A DNA stretch of 64,000 nucleotides from Acarospora socialis (lineage: Eukaryota > Ascomycota > Lecanoromycetes > Acarosporales > Acarosporaceae). The stretch covers positions 3,782,001 to 3,846,000 of the forward strand of contig JAMYGW020000001.1 in the NCBI GenBank assembly GCA_025617375.2, read 5' to 3'. The translations under genes were made by a program, and so were the position numbers. Under the pieces are notes generated by a model that saw only the letters and a program-made list of their open reading frames with translations, ran no database searches and had not been told where the DNA came from. Shown in pieces: positions 46,662-59,057 of this stretch (position 1 is its first letter; the number at the start of each line of letters is the position of its first letter).

Positions 46662-49600
46662 TAACTATATGTTCTTTCTTTGTTTTTGATAAGTGTTGGG
46701 ATTTCATTCCCATTCGAAACATATCTTTACAGCGCACGACATAGAACTACTTACGATCTACTAGCATGTGACCTAGGAGGATAAGAGCTGGGGAACGGAG
46801 TGTTGGACGACGGACTACAAACGGTTATGATGAAGATCCTGCGATATCATTGGTCGGATATACTACCTCATGATGGGTAACATGCAATAGCTCTGATTTT
46901 TCATTGCTCTTCTACTTCTCTACTCGCTGTCTATCATTGTACCCGGGTAAATCATTCGAATAATCCACTCTGTTCAGATTCCCGCTACCACAGAATTGAC
47001 ATACCAGCATCCCAACCTACGAGGGCCCTCGTAGCTTTCGAGCTCATGGCTTTCACTTCACATCTTGAAACAAGCGAAAGTAAGCGCCACAAGTCCTCGC
47101 GCAGATGACTTCTCTAGCATTTCAACGAAGCAGACTCAGATCCACTATCGACATCGGAAGCCAACAAATGGTGTCATCAACACGCCGACACTCGTCGAGA
47201 CCCATCTACCACGGCCACGTGCTTCACCGTGCGAACTAACAGCGCCGCCGTAGGATCCGCAGCAGTCAGGCGTCGTGGGCTCGCAAGAAGTTACACCGAC
47301 CAACCCTTCGCCCAAACAACTAAGCAAGTATCAAAGAAGCAGAGGAATCCACGAAATGCGACGCAACACCGCTGAAACTTGAGAAGCAGGAGTTCATTCG
47401 ACTCCGAACACTTCAGAAAGGTACTTTGATAGAGCAATTACGCTCCGGTTGATCGTTGTCAGATGTGTAAATACCTGCGATTATAGGGCCCCTATAGCTA
47501 AGGCTGTAGTCGCTAGGCTCCTTGCCGTTCCTTGATCCCATTCTCAAGCCCTTGCAGCCACTCCCTCTTGGCTGATGGCATCTTGACAAGTGGCGTGCTC
47601 AAGGACATGTATTGAATCTCTAAGGTCAACAATGGCAGTGTAGTGTGATAAACAAATGCTTTTGGGCTTGTGCGGTAGAGATTCCGAATAGACTGTGAGT
47701 TTGAGTTGCGTATTCTGACATTTTATAAGTCCTTGAAATCCAATCATTTGCTTATAACATCTATCATGATCGCAAACCTCGATGTAGAGTTTCATCTTGA
47801 TCCCCCTGTGACTGCCAGATCGGGCTGAGGGCAACCTGATGTATGAGTTGGGAACAGAGTTGGAGGAGGGCAAAAACTCCTTAATAAGATTGCTCATAAG
47901 GAGACAACTGGTTGAGCATGTGTTGGGCCAGGAAAGAAAAGGGTGGAGTTTGGAAGGACGAGGCAGAAGCCTAATGTGTAAAGGTCAAGGGCGCCGGAGG
48001 TGTATTGTCGCTTACTAAGCACTCACCCATGTCGGGGACACGAACCCTGCCATGCTTTGAGGCTGCTGTCAGAACTGATGAGAAGTACTCCGTAAATCAA
48101 CCAAATCTTCGACTTCCCAGACCATCCCCACCACTACAGCCGCGACGACCCTAGCATACTGGTTGGTGAAGAGAATTCTAATCTGAAATTCCGCGCCATC
48201 TCGCCGCTTCCTGGGCTTCTTTGTCTTGGAAGTTATCCGCAAACGCAACTTCAGCCTGGTGCCTATAGCTTCTGGAGAGCTACCCAGGTCCCGCCGACAC
48301 ATCGCAATCGCTGGAAGAAATTCACAATGACGTTAGCAGAGGAGTTTAGGTCCAGGAACTTCAGTAAGCAGCTCCTCCTAGGATGTTACTCTACATGTTG
48401 CGCGTCCAGAGAGCTGATTACCCCAGGTATCTATGGGCAATGGTGAGTTGGTTGACACGTGTTTGTTACCGCTCTTTCACGCCGCCATCTACAAATTTCA
48501 CCTTCCAAAGACTCTGGGTGGATTACCATGTATAGGTTCTGCAAACAACTACTGGGGTGTTACTATCATCGCTGTGCGACTCCACCGCGCGAGGCCACAC
48601 TGTTCGACGTCCACTACAATGCGGTGCAGGGAAAGAGCTTAGGCAGAGAACTTACACCCGCCGCAAACCGCTAGATGTCCTTAGAGAACCGGTATACAGC
48701 GTTGTTGTGATAGCAAGCTGACCACAACAATTTCCGCAGGACCGGAGTGCTATGCATAATCCTGTGCTTCGCCCTCGGCATATCGAACATCTTCCACTTA
48801 CACCTTGTCATACTCTTCAGCGTCATATGCCTGTTCGTTTTCCCAAATACCGCAAGTCCAGAAACGCATTTGGGAGCACCGCTGATAGATCGACAGAATA
48901 TGCTCCTTCATACTAGTCTTCATCGAAATTCCACTCCTCCTCCGCATCTGTCCAACCTCATCCAAATTTGACTCCATCATCCGCACGTTTACCACGAACT
49001 ATATGCGCGCCGCCGTGTATCTAGGAATGAGCATCATACAATGGCTCAGCCTCCTCGCTGCCCGAACTAGCTTGATCGCTGCGGCTGTGGTGCTGCTCAT
49101 TGCTGCGGTGTTTTACGCCTTGGCTGGTGTTAAAGGGCAGGGCTTCGTGGGAAGCAAGACTCTAGGTGGACAGGGGGTCGCTCAGATGATCGTTTGAATT
49201 GGGTCAGTTGCCGGAGCCGGACATGCGGACGCAAAACATCGCCGGGCACTAAAATGAGGGAGGGCTCTAGCAGCTTTGTGCGCGTGGAACAGTCGGGAAC
49301 TTATGACAAGAAAGTCCTGCCTGCGTGAACTGGGTGGATCAGCTCGAGCAATCCGATATGTACTATCTCGTCGACCTGGCCTTCTACACTTTGCACCCGG
49401 CCTGGTTGAGTTTTCCTGCTTGATTTACATTTGTATAACCTTTTTACAGTATTTCTTTCCGGGCAAGGCAAGCGCGGATCACGGTGTTTCTGCGAACTCT
49501 TTGTTAGGCTTACAAAACATCTTTGGGCACTATGGACACAGTAACTTTAACGCATCGCTTCACCTCTGCTAGAATGGAGAAGTTCCCCCGGCAGACGCGG

Positions 49601-50803
49601 TAGGCGGACGGGCCAAAGAACGGTTCACATCGTCGGTCTCATTATCTCTTCCATCGTCGAGGCTGTACTGAAATTAGCGCCGTGTCGTATGCTTTTCAAC
49701 AGTACTTCATTAAATGATCTCTAACATCAACAGTTCTCACTCCTAGAGTCGTCTAGAGATACATATAGTGCCACGATATTTTCTGGATAAGACTCATAAG
49801 ACGAAAATCCAGCAAGGGATGGGATAGTAAATTGAATCATTCAACTTTCTCCTTTTCAAAACGTTGCACTCACCGGGCAGTTGACCGCATACCGCTGAAG
49901 GTCCTCACTGTTATATCGTAGAACCCTATTCCCACAGTGGTCTAGACACGGTGGGAATAAGCAACGTGAGGCCAAGGCTACCTATGGCGGGGAAATGTCG
50001 TGCTTGGCTGAGTTCATCATGCTTCTGCCCTCGTTTCTTTCCATCCACGTGAGGCAACGGAAAACAGCAGCATGCGCGACTTTGTGTTTCTTTTCGACAT
50101 CTTAGATTTGTGCAACCACACGGCCCATGTAGCTTTGAGATGCGTGTGAAGAATTCAGATACCTTTTGTTGAGGAGCACTTGGTTTATATGACGGCCTAT
50201 CAGTATGCCCTTCCAAGGACCGAGCGAACAGCTTATCCCCAGACTGTGTGCAGCACGTGCACAAAGTTATGTCCGGCTTGAATTCCCACTACGAGTACTT
50301 GACAGCAGCTAAGTGTAAATTACTGGAATAATCCCACTTCTCCCCTCAGCTCTCATAGACCCTGTTTCCCACTTTGACAAGCTTGCGGAGTTGGCATCAT
50401 TGTCTGTAAAGCGGGGAATACTTCCTCATAATCTACATCGGTAAGTCAGCAACGTTGTCTTCTTCCTCTTTCAACCACTGTCCTTCGGTACCTGGATCAC
50501 CGTTGCATGACTCAGCCGAGAATAACCACCTCGAAGCGGTGAAGGACAATGAAGGTCTACTAGCATCAGAGCTCCCACGTTATGGAATTTCCAGTCTGGA
50601 CTAATCTACCCTTCAGCCATGCAATTCGCAGCTCGCATTACAGCTCAATTGACTGTACCTAGCAGGAGAGGATCTCAATTCTGATCTGATTTGCATTTAC
50701 TCGATGCAGTATTGACAAGAAGCAAACAACATCTAATCCGAAGCTTTAAACTCACAGGGATCGTTTACGACGGCCTCGGTGACGACAATAAACCAGCACA
50801 AAG
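46662..50803. other. Long gene-poor region
   Basis: About 4.1 kb with no gene I can support firmly. Candidates seen: a 117-codon ATG frame at 47544-47897 (minus) without motif, a 77-codon frame at 48069-48302 (minus), and a 64-codon frame at 49003-49197 with a hydrophobic stretch (listed separately). There is no tRNA-like A/B box pair. The right end should include the AIM21 promoter. Confidence 0.4.
49003..49197 (+). CDS. Possible small membrane protein
   Basis: A 64-codon frame from an ATG at 49003. Most of it is one long hydrophobic stretch, SIIQWLSLLAARTSLIAAAV continuing through LLIAAVFYALAG, that could form one or two helices, followed by a short polar tail. There is no homology I recognise, no splice evidence and no clear promoter. 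Hydrophobic frames can arise by chance, so this is weakly supported. Confidence 0.22.
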   Translation: MRAAVYLGMSIIQWLSLLAARTSLIAAAVVLLIAAVFYALAGVKGQGFVGSKTLGGQGVAQMIV

Positions 50804-53800
50804 ATGTCAGCTCCTATAGTCCCGCCGCGCCCTGCTCGACCAACGAACCAGCAACCTGCTACCGAAGCCAGCATGGAACCTCCGAAGATCCCTCCACGGC
50901 CTTCAAATCGGCGATTAGATCGATCCGAGTCTCCACACCGCGATAGATTTGCTCGCTCTCCTCTCAACGAGACCTCCTTTGCTACGAACAACGCCAACTT
51001 GGATGGTGCTATTTATAGCAGCACCACCCACAACACCTCCAACACTAGTCTCGGGCTGCTACATCGCCCACCAAGCGTTTCTTTACCGTCGGTGGGTCAG
51101 GAGGGCAGTGAGTATGCAGACATTGAATACGACAGCTCCGCAGACCACTCGACAGGCCTACACAGTGGTCCCAGTTCTCCAACGCAGACGCGTAACGTAG
51201 GTAGTGATCTACCGTTGCATGCTCCCAAGCCATCTCTGTCGAGTTCCAATGCGAAAGCGAGAGTTGCTACAGTCACCCGTGCCGACTCTCACCAAGCGGC
51301 AGCTGCAGGTATTGGTAAAGCTGGGACGCCCAACCAACTTGACGATAAGGACCCCCATGCTCGGCCATTGAAACCAAAGGGGAGCTTTACGAGGGCCGGG
51401 TCCTCTGCTTCGACCGAACGTCCCGGCTCCGTCCAGCCTCCAGACTTTGAACATGGTATTCCGGAAATCGGGCAGCGAGTGCCAATGTACCCCAACGCGG
51501 GCGACGTCCAAGCTCCTTCGCCCTCACCGTTCACTCAACAATTCCCCGCGGGCATTGGATTTCACAATGATGGTTCACACAAGCGTCACCATCAACGCAC
51601 TCGCAGTGGCAAGGAGGTCTTCCAGGGTCCTCCCGGAAGTTACGGTTTACATGGTCATGGCGTCATAAACACTGATAAATTTGAAAAGGCCTGGTATGAT
51701 AAGCATCCAGACGCTCTACTCAAGGAGGAGCATGGACAATACGGTCCTGGTCTTGATGGTGGTAGAGCGGAATGGGCTTTGAGTAGCGAGGATTTGAACA
51801 TGATAGTTAGAAATACTGCCATTAGAGGAGCTGGACTTGGTATTACAAAACTCTGCAAATCAATGACAAAACGTGGGAACTGATTGTCTTCCTTTCAGGT
51901 ACCTCGCCCGCTGTAGTTGGAACTCCCAACGAGCAGATTGGTTATATAGCATCGGAAGAGTACGCTTTGCGCATAAATTCTCCGCGTCCACAATCGGCGA
52001 CGCATCACCACAAAGCGCAGTCGAACAGCTCTCAGCCACATGTTGAGTCACCTCTTCGTAAAGCGAGTTTCCCTGTTGATGCGCTAGGAAAGAAAGAATT
52101 CGAGAAGACCAAGGACGTGGATTCGAGTCTCCGCCGTCAATCTGACTTCGCCGTGGAGAGCGAAGCAGAAGACGAAGACGTTATCCATGTTGATCCCCCA
52201 TCCCGTCGGACGAGCAAGTTCGGTGGCGGTGGCTATGATCCTCCGACCGAAGACCTCGGTCCACACGGGGGCAACACAGCGGAAGAAGGAGGGTGGGTAG
52301 ATGAGCGCGGCTACGGCGTACCAATTCTAGCGTCGGATGAAGTAGCCAAGGAGCACGGCTCAGAGTATCAGCAACCTGCTGTATCACCTCACCAGGAACG
52401 GAAAGGTAGTGCATACTTTGGTGAGTCTGACGCCTTACACTCCCTCCAAAGTGGATTAAGGAGTGGAAGCCGCGCTTCCAGTACGTCAGGCAGTCGACCA
52501 ACTAGCAGGCCTGCAAGTATCCATGGTAGTTTGAGGTTCACACCTCATGATGATCGTGAAGATATGCACACTCCACTGGAAGATGTCGAAGAATATGAGC
52601 CACTATTCCCAGAAGAAGAGAATAAGGAGGGTAGACCCTTGACCGCAGCAGATAGATTTAGACGGCGTCCAGACATGAAGCGCCGCTTTCCCAGCCAAGA
52701 CATATGGGAGGACACGCCAAACAGTCTGCAATTGGAGACTACTGTTTTAACCCCGGAGGTGCCGGAGGAGAAAGCGCCTGGGGATGACAAACCGGCTGCT
52801 GCTGTCTTCGAACCTCCAGAGACCGAATCTGCACGCAAGGGCGAAGTCAGCGAGGAGGATAAAGCGAGATTGTTGCCGAAAGAGCAGCGTTGGGCGAATT
52901 CACATTTCAAACCGCATCTCAGAGACGAACTGTCCAGCAGACCTGGCATGAAGCAAAGATTTCCGAGTCGAGACATCTGGGAAGATACTCCGGACAGTGC
53001 TCGCCTGGAGACTACTGTTGGGGAAGCTCAGTCTGATGAGTTGAAAAGCCCGCCTGACGAAGGGCTAACCGCTGGGGTAGTGGTTATTACAGCCGGCAGA
53101 CCCGGATGGGGCAATGCGGTAGACGAAGAAGGTGGAGCGGCCACTGCTCGAATCGGCGCAACGGCATGCAAGCCAGTCATTCCACCGAGGCCCAATAAGA
53201 GCAAGCTTGCAGAGGGGCCACAAGACACTGTTGCACCTGCGCAACCTATAGTACCCACGCGACCATTGCAGAAACAACAGCAGGCTCCGTCGGCGGTTAT
53301 AACATCACGGCGAGGTCCGTCTGTCGCAACCGAAGCAAAAGGAACTTCATCGCCCGACGTATCCCCCACAGAGTCTCGTAAAGCCCCGGGCCTACCCGAC
53401 CGACCCAAGCCGCAAGTGCCACCCCGACCCGCAAAGCCGGTTACTCGGGAGTCGTCAGACCATATACCTCTCACAAAGGTAACGTCCGGCAAGTCCATAT
53501 CATCTATCAACAGCGGCGAAGATGGTTCTGGATCTCCAAGAGAACCCACTCAAACCCCAAGTCTGAAACCGAAACCAACAGTACCCATGCGGCCAGTAAG
53601 TGGTAAGATTGTATCTCTCAAGGCCGGCTTCCTCTCCGACCTTGACAAACGGCTGCAACTAGGCCCACAAGCTCCGAAACAGCAAGATAAGCATCCAGAG
53701 GAAGACAAAGAGGTAAAAGAGGAGGAAAAGGCTCCACTAGGTGATGCGCGGAAAGGCAGAGCCAAGGGCCCTGCGAGACGGAAACCTGCGGCTTCACCCG

Positions 53801-54564
53801 CTGCCATTGTCGAAGAACCATCTGCGACCCGAGGCAGCAAATCCGAGATCTCAACGCCCTGTACCGTCTGGCAGATTTCGATGAACGGCGACCTCGACGT
53901 CAATTCGACCGAGGAACCAACGCAGGCCAAATTTGTTAGCCAACCCAAAACGATACAGACGCCAATGCCATTGTTGGCGACCAACACGGCCGGAGAGTCC
54001 GTACGTTCACCGGCTCATGCCAGAGGCACAGAACCCGCACACAAAGGGACCTCGCCGCCTTCCGACCTCGCAAGCGCGAGCAGCAAAACGGACAGCGCTT
54101 CAGTGGAACTACCTAGGGCCGACACAGATACACAGACCTCGGTTGCTCATCAAGCCACGACAGCCGAACAACCGGAGCAGGCTTCCCCGACCGCCACAGC
54201 ACCTACCGATCCTTCCGAGACAACTCATGAAGAGCAAAACGCACCTGCCGACACACCTACAGACACGAATCCCCCGGCCGCCAGCATTGCCCAAACGGCG
54301 CAAGCGGCCGGCAGTAGCCACGCTACGGTAGAATCCTCTACTTTTAAGCCGCAGGAAGAACAGGGCATGGGGAGGGAGAAGGTCCTAACTTCTCTGGACC
54401 AGAACCAAAAAGCAATAGATGACAGGGACAGGGAAAACGAGAGCGACGGAAGCGGGGATGGAGATCAAGATGGGAAGAAAGGCGCAGCCAGTGGCATCGT
54501 CGAAATGATCAAGAACAGTTTGTATACGGAAACCAGTCCGTCCGAAAAAGACAGAGAGGCGTAG
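50804..54564 (+). CDS. AIM21: AIM21-type actin-patch regulator
   Basis: Two exons, 50804-51839 and 51899-54564, give 1233 aa. The protein is largely disordered and rich in Pro, Ser, Thr and Glu, with many PxxP stretches (PIVPPRPARP at the start, KIPPRPSNR, PPRPNKSK). The AIM21 signature is seen in SSEDLNMIVRNTA with GAGLGTSPAVVGTP (formed across the intron), and in KIVSLKAGFLSDLDKRLQLG. In yeast Aim21 works with Tda2 at cortical actin patches and limits barbed-end assembly during endocytosis, binding SH3 proteins through its Pro motifs. A repeated motif of about 28 residues, with FPSQDIWEDTP and FPSRDIWEDTP, occurs twice near residues 600 and 695. The C-terminus ends with an acidic, Lys-containing tail. 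Confidence 0.9.
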
Positions 54565-55848
54565 ACTTCGATATTGTTACTAAGTCGGTACCCTTATTTA
54601 GGGTAGTTGCCATTGGGCGCTCTTGCTTTGGCTGTCTAGTTACAATAAAACAGTTGTGGGTGTGAGAGTGGCCGTTGAACTTCAATGTGTTGGCCAGTTG
54701 ATGGACGTGCATGCTTTGGGACTGTGTTTGCAGAGCATATATTTGTTTTGGACGCCAGTGCGATATACTGCATTACCTTCTACCCTACCCTCTCCTGCCG
54801 TGTCCTGCCCTACCCCGCCCTGGCACCCTGGCCCGGACATATTGTCTACAGAGGATTCAATGCCCGAAGACCCTCCGCTATCATGTACATGGGAAGGTCA
54901 ACACTTCGAGTTATTCATGTGCCCACGGTTACGCTGCCCTACGCTCCGCACTGCTTGTATTCAACCACCATTACCATATTCAGTAATCTATATATGAGTA
55001 GTGTATCATTCATTTTAAATTCCATCCCAGCTCCGCTCATCGACGGCATGCGGCGCGAACCCAAATTTCGCCCGGGGGAAGGGAGACGAGGTGAAATGAG
55101 GCGATAGATCAATGCCTTACCATGGTCAATCCGTGACGCCTGTGACGCGTCCCATCGAGATCTTTCCTTTCCCCTCTCTTCCCTCGTTCCTCCTTCGGTA
55201 GGTTTTTTTTGAGGCTCCCGTTGCTTATACTCAAGGCGCCATGCACGTGCTCGAGCGGAACAGGAACGAGGGGGGTTGGAAAGAAAGAGACTTTTTCGGC
55301 TCGTACGCTAAGCTGAGGCTGAGGACCGTGTGCAACGAAGTGGTTCATGAACTACGAGGTGGAGCCATTACGGCAGCTTGCGCGGGGATGGAGGCGAATG
55401 GAGGGCGTGGGTGCTGTAATGTGCGCGACGGTTGAGTGAGCGTGTGCAATGTGGTGGTTGCGTGGAGGGTACCGGATGCACGAAGGGATCGGGAGGGAAG
55501 CGGTTATGGCTGCGATGACGATAGCAATGAAAGACGCTTGGGTATGCGGTCCGTCTGCTATCTTGAGAGTTGTATCTGTCGGAAGTTGTATCGGCTTCTG
55601 GTGGTGTCGATGGCGAGAGCCGTCGGCAGGACGGCGCGGCGGAGAAGCGATCTCCTGCTTTGATGCCACTTCAAGACCGGGTCCTATAATCTGACATTTA
55701 GAACAGCTTCTAGGTCCTTGTCGACTCTATGCACGACGCGAGTGCCGTTGACTGTTCCATGAACTCTCTTTTCGACTCGTAGTTGTATTCGTAATTGTAT
55801 TCCATTGCAGAATATTATACGACTTGCAGCTCTCGAATCGGTCCTTCC
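54565..55848. other. Convergent intergenic region
   Basis: About 1.3 kb between convergent genes. A CCCTACC-rich pyrimidine stretch lies near 54780-54835 and a poly-T run near 55204. Short overlapping frames on both strands show no coding signature. Confidence 0.5.
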
Positions 55849-56673
55849 TCAAGTGGAGTTGATCTGCCAAACGTCGGATTTCCGAAAAAAGTCTTGATCC
55901 CTAGTGATTTCGACGCCCGCTCCGTCCACAAAGGGTAGTGCACTCGGCTTCTCGACAGCCACAGTAACGAGCTCAACATGGAAGTCCATGCATATTATCC
56001 GCGCGATGAACGTCGCCAGAGCTTCGATAGTCTCGTAAGCGGAGCCCTCGACATACTGCTCCCAGCGTCAGCCTCCGCGCAACATATGCCATTAGCACAT
56101 CATATGTTGCCAGCTCACCTCCGCAACGGCCTTCATTATCGACTGCCCGTTCACCACCAAGTCTTCTCGCTTGACACCCGTCATCCTAAGATTTACAACC
56201 ACCATCTGCTTCTCCACCCTCTCGTGGGCATTGACGCCAATGATGCACGGCACTTTCAGTTCCCTGACCACCAGAGTCTGGGCCGTGACTTGGTACGCTT
56301 GCATCGAGACCTCGATCCCCATTCCACCCTCGACACGTAACGCGCCTTTGGGCAGTAATATATCGACTTTGACGCCTTTCAGCTCGCGCCCTGTGTCTTT
56401 TTCGGCCCACGCCACCGCCATCTTTCCTACTTCCTGCGCACACTCATGCATTGCCCATTTCACTTCGCTCTTGGAGACGTGGTTCGTGACTTCGCGACAC
56501 AAGATCCCGTAGTTCAGGGTCTTGCTAACGTCGTCTTTTGCGGCGGCGGCGATGACATTATGGGTTAGGCGCAGGGAAAGGATGACGGGTTGTTCTTTGC
56601 CGGTGCGATGCCATCTGTCGGGGCCGATGGCGGCGTTGAGGCGGAGGTTGCGGAGGTAGATGGTGTCGGGCAT
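55849..56673 (-). CDS. Tandem dihydroneopterin-aldolase-like (FolB domain) protein
   Basis: Two exons, 56673-56119 and 56055-55849, give 253 aa. Two similar halves are visible. Residues 1-118 start DTIYLRNLRLNAAIGPDRWH and contain LNYGILCREVTNHV. Residues about 125-245 start LVVRELKVPCIIGVNAHERV and contain EGSAYETIEALATFIARI, with VAVEKPSALPFVDGAGVEIT at the end. Both fit the T-fold of dihydroneopterin aldolase/epimerase (folate pathway). In most fungi this activity is the N-terminus of the trifunctional FOL1 protein; here the two T-fold domains stand alone without the pyrophosphokinase and dihydropteroate synthase parts. It may be a paralogue with a different pterin role. Both halves keep a Tyr-x-x-(I/L) helix, but catalytic competence cannot be judged. 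Confidence 0.87.
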
Positions 56674-57616
56674 GGTGGTGTCTGCTTGCTTGTTGCTGTA
56701 GGGTTGGAGAGGCTGCAGATCTTAGTTGCTCAATCTCAATGGCTCGATTCTTATCGACGACTTGACACAAGGGATCTTGAACTAAATGGTACGAGTGCTG
56801 CAAAGGATGACATAATCGTGCATGCGGGAAGCTCACACTTGCACGGACCATGAGTGTTTACAGCCCTAGCCGCAGTCGACCCGAGCGTCATTCAAGATTA
56901 CCTGGTCATTTGGTCTTCGGACTGATGTCAATGCACACTAAGTTAGTAGTTTACGTATTCCAAACAGGAGAAGAAATCCTCCAATGTAGTTGCCGCGGGT
57001 TTCTGCAACGTTGGTGGTCCAGTAGACTGAATGTTTATTCTCTTTCAATTATAACAGCTTGAAGCCTCTTACTTGTGTGGAGGTATGTATTCTATGTCAA
57101 GCTTTCTATTGCAAATTTATCAGTCGTAATTGACCTTGGTGGAGCCACAGCCGCTATGTATGATTAAGCCCAGGTCTTGCGAGACATATAATGAGACCAA
57201 CAACATGCCCTCTTGATCAAGTTGCTTGTGATGGAACTGAGGTCCATCTGCCAACACCAGAGGCAACTGTTCAAACCGTTCTCGTAGGAAGAGAGAGATA
57301 GTCATACAACTACCTAACTGGAAAAGAACGCTCAGCCATTCTGATGCATGGACCCGCATGGCTCTTTTCACTGCTCTCCCTCCTATCTTGTCTGGTGCTA
57401 TTCGTAGTGGCTTAACGTGGCATTACTCGCTTTCTTTGGCGTTCGAATCTGACGTTAAAAAACTCGTTGTGAACACAACAAGAGGTCCAACAGCTCATAT
57501 TAAGGAGGGGCTGTGGTAAGCTGGTCAATCGAACAACAGTCGTCCTTTCAAGTGTTCAAGATCCAAGCTGGGTGTTCCATCAGTTGAATTGGGCAACTTT
57601 ATATCCAGAAGCTTGG
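56674..57616. other. Intergenic, FolB-gene promoter side
   Basis: About 0.9 kb upstream of the FolB-domain gene and downstream of the broken rhodopsin-like gene. Short frames on both strands have no motif. No RNA gene seen. Confidence 0.45.
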
Positions 57617-59057
57617 CTATCGAGTACGCCATAGGAACAATGGCTTTGCTATGATCATGTTACTCGTATCAATGCGCAGTCTGAGTGTTCTCAGCCGGAG
57701 CACTGTTGAGGTCCACATCGAGGGATGAGGAATGAAGTGGATGGAAAGGATTTTCGGAGGTCTTCCAGTATCTTCCATTCGGATCGCTCCAACCAAGGCT
57801 TGTAGAGGGATGAGCCGTCTGGGACCTGTCGAGTGAAATCGCGGCAGCAACTCTATTCCGCTGTTGGATTTGAGTTTGATGCTGCATTCCTTCATCTTTC
57901 GGACAATCGTATCGATCGTACCGTTCAGGGTAGGAAGAGACGCCACTATCGTGGCAAAAATAATAAGCAACAACATTCCAAGCGTAGATATCGTACCAGT
58001 CCTCTACAGAGATGAGCCTTTCGTCAGCATACATGTCCGCTGATAAGTCGGAGGTCCTATCTTACACGGGGCATCCGTGCTCTCCTGCACGGCTAGGATG
58101 TATCTCATCAAGGTAGCAATCGAGCAGATGAGACCTATGAAGAATACACAAACAATGCGAACTTTCTTCCAGACTGGCATCTGAAGGCGGTAGATTATGA
58201 TGAGCGGCACTGGCAATAGCAGCCAGTCCGTTATAATGTGCTTATCCGAGAATAGCTGATGGCGCATCGGTTCAAACATCTTATTGCCTGTACGTCCGGC
58301 ATCATTGTGATAGACTGTAGCGTGTACGACGTCGCAATCGGGCGACAAGGAAGCATGTTGAGGAAGACACAGGTTGGCGTGATGCAGATCAGAAAGGCAA
58401 GATAAATCCAGTGCGCAATCTGCCAACGCCCGGAAGAGACTCCTGTCTGGCGACGGTTGTGGAGTCCAATGGAGATCTTGACGAGGAAAACTGTGAAGTA
58501 GAACAGCGGATGATGGATCTGTATTATCTAGATTGGAGGTCGAGATCAGTGAGAGTGACATGCGGCTGCCCTGGCTAGTGGCTCAGATGGAGTCTGCTCA
58601 CCACTGTGAACCAACCTAGCTCATAGTAAGTGCACTCATATAAAGTGTTTTCCGAGGCAGCCGGCCGTCACCGACGCAACGTTGAGATTCAGATATGCCA
58701 CCGCGCCAAGCTAGGAAAGGTTCAGGCTCAGGCCGAGCGATCCATCGAAGGCAAGACTTACTGCAGCCGGAATGATGACCCAGTCATCTGCACCAAAAGT
58801 ATGTTTTTGAAATCTCCGCACATATAATCGGGCTCCTGTAATGATGATTATCAATGCTATGGCGAACGAATTCCCCTATTCCACGTTATTATGCTTGGGC
58901 CTCGAGTCATAAATGAGGCATCGGGCGGCGGAGGAGGTCCAAGTGGATATAGTTCATCAGGGTTGAGACTTGATGGAGATGACACGTGAAGAGCTTTGTG
59001 GATCAGTATGTCATTGTTCGTAACTGGCTGTTGGCCAACAAGAGCTGAGTCCGACAT
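57617..59057 (-). pseudogene. Frameshifted fungal rhodopsin-like (PTH11-type) membrane protein gene
   Basis: From an ATG at 59057 the minus strand reads like a seven-helix protein of the fungal rhodopsin-domain family, but the homologous segments fall in different frames. In order: DASFMTRGPSIITW; then, shifted, ALIIIITGARLYVRRFQKHT with FGADDWVIIPAA; an intact GTAAGT...CCTAG intron; AYLNLNVASVTAGCLGKHF; then, shifted, YECTYYELGWF; FYFTVFLVKISIGLHNRRQT and RWQIAHWIY; then, shifted, HIITDWLLLPVPLIIIYRLQ and MPVWKKVRIVCVF; then, shifted again, IFATIVASLPTLNGTIDT. At least four single-base shifts are needed, so no full protein is made. The 3' limit is approximate. Sequencing error in a low-quality patch is the alternative. 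Confidence 0.68.

Noticed and set aside
48000-48060. Possible tRNA T-arm (GGGTTCGTGTCCCC on the minus strand)
   Set aside because: No matching A box, anticodon stem or acceptor stem could be folded around it.
51840-51966. Two separate genes at 50804-51883 and 51967-54564
   Set aside because: A 59-nt GT-AG intron (51840-51898) joins them in frame and restores a conserved AIM21 segment, so they are one gene.
53028-53987. Two adjoining minus-strand frames (173 and 145 codons) opposite AIM21
   Set aside because: Antisense shadows of a Pro/Ser-rich disordered coding region.
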